DNA from: an uncultured Ruminococcus sp.
Lineage (GTDB): Bacteria; Bacillota; Clostridia; Oscillospirales; Acutalibacteraceae
Length of the DNA: 12,557 bases
Direction: 5' to 3'
Assembly (NCBI GenBank): GCA_902773065.1
Contig: CACYDD010000019.1
Coordinates: 1-12,557 of the forward strand
The position numbers were made by a program, and so were the translations under genes. Shown here piece by piece: positions 7,688-12,557 of this stretch. Below the pieces are notes generated by a model. It saw nothing but the letters and a program-made list of their open reading frames with translations. It was not told the DNA's origin and ran no database searches. The stretch's first letter is position 1. Each line of letters opens with the position of its first letter.

Positions 7688-8651
7688 AGAGATCACGCAG
7701 CCTTTCTCTTATTTTATCCTGTGACGTTCTTGTTTTAATGCCGCCCGAAATAATGTGCACAGCTTTTCTTTCGTATTCACAGCCGAGATAATATCCGAAA
7801 AGTGCTTCCGCTCCTTCATTGGAAAATCTGCATTTTTCCCTTGCAAGTCTGATAAGCTTGTTTTCTGTAAATTTCTCAAATGCCGCCGCACTTTCTTCAT
7901 AGCATTTTATCGCTTTATGACAGTCGTAAGCAGTTACTTTTTCAAGATATTTTACCAACACTTCACTGCCCGACATTGCCTTTTCCGTGATTTTACGTTT
8001 GTCAAAATCTTCCCATTCGCACAGGACATTTTCAAAATAGTCCATAGAGGCTTTGCATCTTGCTCCTCTTAATGCTGTTTTGATATTGGCATAAAAAACG
8101 AATGTACGGAAATATTGCAACAGAAATTCCGAGCCTGATTTTTCGCCCTCTTTTAGCAACATTTCAAGCACGGCTCTGTCAATGATACCGTCACCGAGTC
8201 TTGCGTCCTTGCTCCTTGCAATAATATCATAGGCTTCCCCTGCCGCTTTGGCAAGCGGTTCGGGAAAGATACCGAATTTTTTATGCTCTGCTGCCTGAGT
8301 CAGTTCTCTGGTATCAATCGTACACGGTTCAAGCAAAAGTCCGTCATAGCTCTTATCAAACATCAGACCTTTTAGGATTGTTTTTAAATTGTGAATATCA
8401 TTTTGCAAAAGGAACGGATAAAAAACGGACATATCGGGCGCAATGCTGCGGAGATATTTCCACATATTTTCTGCATTGCTTTCAAGTATCTCATCCGTTG
8501 TTTTGCCCTCGCCGTAACCTTTATCTTTCAGAAAACGCACCAGTTCGCTTTCGCTTTCAAGGCTGAGCATCTGTTCGAGATCAGCATGGGAAAACAATCG
8601 TTTCTCCCTTGCACGTACAGAACCGATAGAAAATTCATACGATAACCCCAT
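7680..8651 (-). CDS. ntpC: V-type ATPase subunit C (rotor socket)
   Basis: This 323-residue, mostly helical subunit corresponds to eukaryotic subunit d. It sits on the K ring and receives the D-F shaft. The N terminus (SYEFSIGSVRAREKRLFSHADLEQML, residues 4-29) is typical, as are three repeated helical bundles with the QNDIHNLKTILKG segment (83-95) and a final ERKAVHIISGGIKTR stretch (about 295-309) like the family's NLR-IL-RGK pattern. No membrane segment or signal peptide is present. The ATG at 8651 has a strong GGGGGAA site about 7 bases upstream. It starts 12 bases after the E stop codon and overlaps F by 8 bases. Confidence 0.95.
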   Translation of the reverse strand: MGLSYEFSIGSVRAREKRLFSHADLEQMLSLESESELVRFLKDKGYGEGKTTDEILESNAENMWKYLRSIAPDMSVFYPFLLQNDIHNLKTILKGLMFDKSYDGLLLEPCTIDTRELTQAAEHKKFGIFPEPLAKAAGEAYDIIARSKDARLGDGIIDRAVLEMLLKEGEKSGSEFLLQYFRTFVFYANIKTALRGARCKASMDYFENVLCEWEDFDKRKITEKAMSGSEVLVKYLEKVTAYDCHKAIKCYEESAAAFEKFTENKLIRLAREKCRFSNEGAEALFGYYLGCEYERKAVHIISGGIKTRTSQDKIRERLRDLYG

Positions 8652-8663
8652 ACAAATTCCCCC

Positions 8664-9248
8664 TTATTCCCTGAAAAGCTCACAGCTGATGATATCCTCG
8701 ATTTCTTCCCGTCTGTCGGCAATCAGAGCAGAAAATGTCATATTTTCCTCGATCTCGCCGTTTTTCAGAATAAAGCCGCCGTCAATGCTGCTGTCGGGCT
8801 GTTTTGCTATTTTCGCCGCAATGCCAAGGGCAGAGATTTCCGAATGAAACTCTTTCGGCAGCCTTTTCAGGTCTTTTGCATTGAAATACAATACGCCTTC
8901 CTTATTCTCCAGCTTTGCCGCAAGCTTGGCAAGATAAGCAAAATATTCCTTATCGGGCATAGAAAGCAGATACTTATGGATATGTGCCACCGCTTTTTCT
9001 ATTTCACTGCGTTTTGCTTTCAGTACGGCATTCCGTCTTTCCAGTTCTTCACGGCTCTGATAAGCTTTGCGTAATTTATCCGCCTGCATACGGACTTTGT
9101 TTTCACCGCTGTGACGAATCTCCTCCGCCTGCTTTTCCGCTGTTTCTATAGCTTCACGATAGACTTTATCGGCATCTGCGGTGATCTGTGCGATTCTTTC
9201 CTCGCTCTCCTGTCGGATACTCGACAGTATTTTTTCGCCGCTGCTCAT
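8664..9248 (-). CDS. ntpE: V-type ATPase subunit E (peripheral stalk)
   Basis: This 194-residue stalk protein pairs with the short G/H coiled coil to hold the A3B3 head against rotation. Residues 1 to about 90 are highly charged with heptad-like spacing and form a long coiled coil. The C-terminal globular domain (about 100-194) includes SIDGGFILKNGEIEENMTFSALI (163-185), the most conserved part of the family (SxxGGFIL...G..E.NMTF). The ATG at 9248 has an AAAGGTGGG site about 7 bases upstream. Unlike its neighbours it is preceded by a 146-bp gap containing two tandem arrays and two TATACT sequences, so it may be expressed differently from K. Confidence 0.96.
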   Translation of the reverse strand: MSSGEKILSSIRQESEERIAQITADADKVYREAIETAEKQAEEIRHSGENKVRMQADKLRKAYQSREELERRNAVLKAKRSEIEKAVAHIHKYLLSMPDKEYFAYLAKLAAKLENKEGVLYFNAKDLKRLPKEFHSEISALGIAAKIAKQPDSSIDGGFILKNGEIEENMTFSALIADRREEIEDIISCELFRE

Positions 9249-9275
9249 TCATTTCCCACCTTTACTATTTTTTTT

Positions 9276-9310
9276 GAGTGTGGAGTGTGGAGAGTGGAGT
9301 GTGGAGTTGT
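9276..9310. repeat. 7-bp tandem array (GAGTGTG type, 5 units) upstream of subunit E
   Basis: The plus strand reads GAGTGTG, GAGTGTG, GAGAGTG, GAGTGTG, GAGTTGT. It ends 27 bases before the E start codon, just ahead of the ribosome binding site. The GAGTTG in the last unit is the exact complement of CAACTC in the second array of the same gap, so the two could pair in the mRNA. Confidence 0.85.
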
Positions 9311-9359
9311 TCTCCTTTTCAAGTTTAGTATATTTAGTATAAAACGATTGTTTCATCTC

Positions 9360-9397
9360 AACTCTTAACTCTCAACTCTTTTTTAAACTCTTTTTTA
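9360..9397. repeat. 7-bp and 12-bp tandem array at the end of subunit K
   Basis: On the plus strand AACTCTT, AACTCTC and AACTCTT lie in tandem (9360-9380), merging into two exact 12-bp copies of AACTCTTTTTTA (9374-9385 and 9386-9397). The last copy contains the TAA stop of K (9395-9397), so on the minus strand the array begins at the stop codon. Confidence 0.85.
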
Positions 9398-9868
9398 CAT
9401 TTCAATACCGGGGATGGAGATCACCATAAGGAGAGAAACAATGAATGCGAGAAGTGCATAAATTTCAACGAGGGTAATGGAAACCATTGCCTTGGAGAAA
9501 TTCTTTTCGTCCTTTGCACACATGGAAATACCTGCCACTGCCGCTTTTCCCTGTGCAAAGCCTGAGATCATACCGCCGATACCGATAGCAAGCGAAGCCG
9601 CCAGATAGGAAAGTCCCTGCATGAGCGTGGGTGCATTGCCGCCGAGAATCCCGCAGTTGATCATGATCAGAAAGCCTACAATAAAACCGTAAAGTCCCTG
9701 TGTACCGGGAAGAAGTGTCAGCACAAGCATTTTACCGAACATAGACGAATCCTCCGACAGCACCCCCATTGAAGTCTGTGCCGCACTGCCGACACCCTTT
9801 GCCGATCCGATTCCTGCAAAAACCGTTGCGATCGTTGCCGCTAAAATTGCAAAAAGCATACCATTCAT
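9395..9868 (-). CDS. ntpK: V-type ATPase subunit K (rotor ring proteolipid)
   Basis: This 157-residue proteolipid has four membrane helices (two fused hairpins) and forms the ring that carries ions through the membrane. Hairpin one holds LLPGTQGLYGF (52-62); hairpin two holds FAQGKAAVAG (104-113) and TLVEIYALLAF (132-142). Leu53, Thr56, Gln57, Gln106 and Glu135 match the Na+ ligands known from E. hirae NtpK (Leu61, Thr64, Gln65, Gln110, Glu139), with identical spacing within hairpins and between Gln106 and Glu135. This indicates a Na+-binding rotor with one carboxylate per four helices. The ribosome binding site CGGAGGT, 7 bases before the ATG, is among the strongest in the operon, as expected for a multicopy subunit. 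The gene starts 18 bases after the I stop codon. Confidence 0.97.
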   Translation of the reverse strand: MNGMLFAILAATIATVFAGIGSAKGVGSAAQTSMGVLSEDSSMFGKMLVLTLLPGTQGLYGFIVGFLIMINCGILGGNAPTLMQGLSYLAASLAIGIGGMISGFAQGKAAVAGISMCAKDEKNFSKAMVSITLVEIYALLAFIVSLLMVISIPGIEM

Positions 9869-9886
9869 AATATTGACCTCCGAATT

Positions 9887-11875
9887 TCATTCATGATGTT
9901 TGTTATTGATTTTAAAGTTTTTACTGTTTAATGCAAACGGCTCAAATGCTTTGCCGCCGCCTTCATAGAATTTACTGAACATTTCCACATACTGCAAACG
10001 CATTGTATGAACATAAGAACCGAGTGCATTCAATCCGATTGTTATAGCGTGACCGATAATGAAAATCACGATCATAAAGATAATGCCGAATACATTTGTT
10101 CCCATCAGCGTGGAAAGCATATTGAACACCTGTGCCATAACGCCTGTGGTTAGACCGAGTGCAAGAAGTCTGGAATAGCTCAACAAATCGCTGATATAGC
10201 TTGTAATATCATACAGAGAAGCCACACCGCCGACAAGCTTTCCGAAAATACCTTTTTTCTCCCGTCCCTGTGTCAGCAAAAGCCCCACAGCCGAAGCAAT
10301 CGCAATTCCTTCACCGATATAAACAAGTATCTGACCTGCCGCCATACCTGCTGCAAGAACAGCAAAACCAATCAGCATTGTCATCCATAAGCCTGTATCA
10401 AAAAACGCCTTTGCATATTCTTTCTGTTTCAGGCAGATATAGAATTTGCAGCCCATCCCCACAAGGATATGCACCAGTCCCAGACCGATCGACATGATCA
10501 TAATGGTCAGTGCGTCTTTCTGTGTATCGAGGATCGGCCACGGAAGTAATTGCTGCATGGTTATCTCATTGCCTGTCACAAGCTTATAGATTACAGCAGG
10601 TGCATCACCAAAGATACTGCCAAACACAAGCCCCCAGAATACGGTGAAAATACCGCAGTACTGAAACAATTTCAGATTATTCCTCATTTTTTTGTCAGGC
10701 TTGAATACCTTTATCGCAACAGTTGTTGCAATGATCATCAGCAATCCGTAGCCTGCATCGGAAAACATCATTCCGAAAAAGAAATAAAAGAAAAACGCCA
10801 GCATTGGTGTCGGATCGATATCTTCGTGAGACGGCGGCGAATACATTGTTACAATGCTTTCCGCCGGTTCTGTGAATTTATTGTTTTTCAGTTTGACAGG
10901 TGCGTTTTCATCCGCGTCCTCAAACTCCACAATACAATCTGCTGTTTTTTCGCAAAGTGCCGCAAGTGTCTGACTGTCCTCCTCGGGAACATAACCGTAC
11001 AGCACAAAAATATGTTTTGTCTGGTCAAGAGTCGAGATCACCTTATACTTTTCTGCACGAAACTGAAAATAATCCTGTGTGTCCCGGATCATATTCCTGT
11101 ATTTGACATATTTTTCAATCGACTTCTGTATCTTCTCTGTTTTTTCAATCAGTTCTTCATCCTTCTGTTTCAGCCGCCGCACTTTTTCCATCGGTGTGCG
11201 TGAGGTGGGATTAAGCGGTCGGGTAAAGCCTAAACTCCGCAGGGCATTTTCTGTCTGCTGTTTCTGCCTTTTCGGTGTATAAAGCACCACACAGGTAAGA
11301 TTGGAAGAAGAAAACAGAATTTCATATTCAAATACGATTTCCGTATTTTCCTTTGCCAATGCCTCTGATAATGATACCTCATCATACATTCTCGGAAAAC
11401 TGCCGATCAGTACCGCCGTTGAAGCGGTATCTGCCGTATTCATCGGTATATCAAGGTCTTTCCACGGCTCAAGCTGTGCTGTCTGCGTTTTGATCCGCAC
11501 CCGTTCTGCGGCAATATCCGCCCTTTGCTTTTCAAGGTCGCATATTTTTGTACAGACCCCTATCACCTTAACAGAGCTTGCCGCAATTTTTCCGATATCA
11601 TCGGCTTCGATTTCTCTTCTCCCCCTAAAAGAAGAAAGCAATCCCTTTTTCTCAGGAAAATCTTTATCAAGGATTTTCAGTGCCTGCTCCGTAAGCATTT
11701 TATTTTTCTCAAACTGCCGGATCTGCGCTGTTGTATCGGTACGTTCAAAGCCGCCTTCCGCTTCGTCCATCTGCCTGATATGAACCAGCTCACTGTCCTG
11801 CAAATGCTCCAGAAGCCGCTTCCTGTCCTTCTTCAACGCAATAATCCTGACACTTTTCATTTTCATTTTCGCCAA
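9887..11875 (-). CDS. ntpI: V-type ATPase subunit I (membrane stator)
   Basis: This 662-residue subunit (equivalent to subunit a) provides the two ion half-channels beside the K ring and anchors the peripheral stalks. The N-terminal half (1 to about 345) is cytoplasmic, with coiled-coil stretches near 230-265 and conserved TPKR and YGYVPEE turns. The C-terminal half has seven to eight membrane helices, beginning FFFYFFFGMMFSDAGYGL (361-378). The essential arginine is Arg569 in SYSRLLALGL (566-575), and Glu631 in LQYVEMFSKFYEGGG (627-641) matches the conserved glutamate of the last helix. The start is TTG at 11875: a GGTGGTGG site lies directly upstream, and the N terminus MAKMKMKSVRIIALKKDR is typical. 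The ATG three codons in is less well spaced. The 144-bp gap before it holds a heptamer array and a hairpin. Confidence 0.97.
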   Translation of the reverse strand: MAKMKMKSVRIIALKKDRKRLLEHLQDSELVHIRQMDEAEGGFERTDTTAQIRQFEKNKMLTEQALKILDKDFPEKKGLLSSFRGRREIEADDIGKIAASSVKVIGVCTKICDLEKQRADIAAERVRIKTQTAQLEPWKDLDIPMNTADTASTAVLIGSFPRMYDEVSLSEALAKENTEIVFEYEILFSSSNLTCVVLYTPKRQKQQTENALRSLGFTRPLNPTSRTPMEKVRRLKQKDEELIEKTEKIQKSIEKYVKYRNMIRDTQDYFQFRAEKYKVISTLDQTKHIFVLYGYVPEEDSQTLAALCEKTADCIVEFEDADENAPVKLKNNKFTEPAESIVTMYSPPSHEDIDPTPMLAFFFYFFFGMMFSDAGYGLLMIIATTVAIKVFKPDKKMRNNLKLFQYCGIFTVFWGLVFGSIFGDAPAVIYKLVTGNEITMQQLLPWPILDTQKDALTIMIMSIGLGLVHILVGMGCKFYICLKQKEYAKAFFDTGLWMTMLIGFAVLAAGMAAGQILVYIGEGIAIASAVGLLLTQGREKKGIFGKLVGGVASLYDITSYISDLLSYSRLLALGLTTGVMAQVFNMLSTLMGTNVFGIIFMIVIFIIGHAITIGLNALGSYVHTMRLQYVEMFSKFYEGGGKAFEPFALNSKNFKINNKHHE

Positions 11876-11914
11876 ACTACCACCACCTTTTCAATGTGCA
11901 ATGATTTGCTCCAT

Positions 11915-11938
11915 AAGTTCTTTGCCAAAAGAGAACTT
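11915..11938 (-). other. mRNA hairpin upstream of subunit I
   Basis: AAGTTCTTT (11915-11923) pairs with 11930-11938 over nine positions, one a G-T on the DNA strand, around a 6-base loop. No T-run follows on the minus strand, so it is not a terminator. It lies about 40 bases before the TTG start of I, between the heptamer array and the ribosome binding site. It could act in mRNA processing or stability, but no function is shown. Confidence 0.5.
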
Positions 11939-11973
11939 CTTCAGCATCTTCAAATTGTTTCTATCACAACTGA

Positions 11974-12022
11974 ACCCTGAACCCTGAACCCTGAATCCTG
12001 AATCCTAAATCCTGAATCCTCA
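11974..12022. repeat. 7-bp tandem array (about 7 units) starting at the G/H stop codon
   Basis: On the minus strand, reading from the stop codon, the units are TGAGGAT, TCAGGAT, TTAGGAT, TCAGGAT, then TCAGGGT three times, and a partial TCAG. The TGA stop of the G/H gene (12020-12022) is the start of the first unit. The TCAGGGT unit is a rotation of TTCAGGG found at the end of subunit D. Confidence 0.9.
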
Positions 12023-12331
12023 TTTCACAAGTGCCTCCAGAACCAATGTTGTCACCCTGTCTGTATTTTTTTTCGCTTTTTCGGACAGCACGTCACATTC
12101 CGCCTGCATTTTTTTCTTTTCCTTTGCAAGGTTCTTTTCTGTACTTCCGAGTATTGCCGAACGGTCGTCCTCCAGCATTTTTTCAACCTGCCGGTGAGCC
12201 TCTGCAACGATATCGGCTGCATCTGTTTTCGCCTGCTGCTTTTTGACTTCGGCTTGATTTCTTGCCTGCGATTCCTCCGCCTTGCATTTTTCTTCGGTTT
12301 CCAGAACCTTTTTGATAAATTCGCTTGCCAT
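12020..12331 (-). CDS. V-type ATPase subunit G/H (peripheral stalk coiled coil)
   Basis: This 103-residue charged, almost wholly helical protein contains long runs of Lys, Glu, Gln and Ala with heptad-like spacing from about residue 5 to 90. This is typical of the short stalk subunit that wraps around E (called NtpF in E. hirae, G or H elsewhere). The identification rests on size, composition, a DAADIVAEAHRQVEKMLED stretch (37-55) and, above all, its place as first gene of an ATPase operon. The ATG at 12331 is chosen because a perfect AGGAGG lies 5 to 6 bases upstream. The upstream TTG at 12346 would translate that site and is rejected. The stop codon is the first triplet of a heptamer array. 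Confidence 0.9.
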   Translation of the reverse strand: MASEFIKKVLETEEKCKAEESQARNQAEVKKQQAKTDAADIVAEAHRQVEKMLEDDRSAILGSTEKNLAKEKKKMQAECDVLSEKAKKNTDRVTTLVLEALVK

Positions 12332-12354
12332 TTCATCCCTCCTCAATCATACTT

Positions 12355-12383
12355 TCTATATTATATAATATTTTTCATAACAA
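12355..12383 (-). promoter_or_regulatory. Candidate promoter of the ATPase operon
   Basis: On the minus strand a TTGTTA -35 box (complement of 12378-12383) is 17 bases from TATAGA (complement of 12355-12360). A perfect TATAAT (complement of 12360-12365) overlaps but is only 12 bases from TTGTTA and lacks a good -35 at normal distance. The transcript would start near 12348, giving a very short leader before the AGGAGG site. The strongly AT-rich stretch supports a promoter here; the exact boxes are uncertain. Confidence 0.55.
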
Positions 12384-12391
12384 AATATCAG

Positions 12392-12512
12392 GTGCATAAC
12401 CACAGTGGACAATTTCGCGCTTAAGTCTTTGAAATTTACAAATTCATCGCCGCGTTTTAATTTTATTTCAAAACATGGAAAAAATCTGCGTGACCGCACG
12501 GGACAATTTCGC
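12392..12512. repeat. Pair of 27-bp imperfect direct repeats upstream of the ATPase promoter
   Basis: The stretches 12392-12418 and 12486-12512 match at 21 of 27 positions. Both end in an identical 12-base core, GGACAATTTCGC on the plus strand (12407-12418 and 12501-12512). They are 94 bp apart. Between them 12428-12435 and 12465-12472 form an exact 8-bp inverted repeat (TTTGAAAT/ATTTCAAA). The nearer copy is directly upstream of the candidate -35 box, so the pair could be protein-binding sites. Alternatively the whole segment is part of a repeated element. The remaining sequence to 12557 shows no gene that can be supported. Confidence 0.6.
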
Positions 12513-12557
12513 AACTGCTTACCGAGTGGGGGCTTTCCACATATCGACAACATAGCG

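Noticed and set aside
9680..9715. No glutamate in the first hairpin of subunit K
   Set aside because: Gln57 occupies the place of Gln65 of E. hirae NtpK; in fused four-helix proteolipids only the second hairpin carries the carboxylate.
12486..12512. Terminator of an upstream gene (small stem followed by six T on the minus strand)
   Set aside because: The stem has only about four pairs, too weak to call, though a gene beyond the window edge may end nearby.
12356..12553. 65-codon open frame on the minus strand upstream of the ATPase operon
   Set aside because: It has a mixed, Cys- and Arg-rich composition, runs through the promoter and both direct repeats, and has no domain. It is more likely chance, or a frame within a repeat element, than a gene.

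Overview
The window reads as a piece of a low-to-mid GC Firmicutes chromosome, probably a Clostridia member of the Ruminococcus/Oscillospiraceae type. This rests on the gene content (bacterial V-type ATPase, short aminotransferase-fold amino-acid decarboxylase, VanZ), on ribosome binding sites of the GGGGGAA/GGAGG type, and on several TTG starts. The exact genus cannot be fixed from the sequence alone. Every gene that can be supported lies on the minus strand, so transcription runs from high to low coordinates.

Right two thirds (about 12,390 down to 3,529): a complete nine-gene V/A-type ATPase operon in the order G/H-I-K-E-C-F-A-B-D. This is the same order as the Enterococcus hirae ntp operon (FIKECGABD), without its last two genes. 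A and B form the catalytic hexamer, D and F the central shaft, C the socket on the rotor ring, E and the short G/H coiled coil the peripheral stalks, K the rotor ring, and I the membrane stator. The active-site residues and the ion-path arginine are intact. The K rotor subunit carries all the residue types that bind Na+ in E. hirae NtpK, so a Na+-coupled rotor is the best reading. A promoter lies just upstream, behind a pair of 27-bp imperfect direct repeats.

Left third: a TetR-type regulator directly after the ATPase genes, ending in a clear terminator. Next comes a two-gene unit with its own good promoter, a VanZ-family membrane protein followed by an Orn/Lys/Arg decarboxylase-family PLP enzyme. 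Last is a small YbjN-like protein with a TTG start and a strong 19-bp stem terminator at the window edge. V-ATPase ion pumping and basic amino-acid decarboxylation would both help with pH and ion homeostasis, but that link is inference from proximity.

The most unusual structure is a set of short tandem arrays, nearly all with a 7-bp period but differing base sequences. They sit in the longer intergenic gaps of the ATPase region: after G/H, two between K and E, after D, and upstream of tetR. Three of them begin exactly at the stop codon of the preceding gene. No CRISPR array, RNA gene, insertion sequence or clearly new multigene system was seen.
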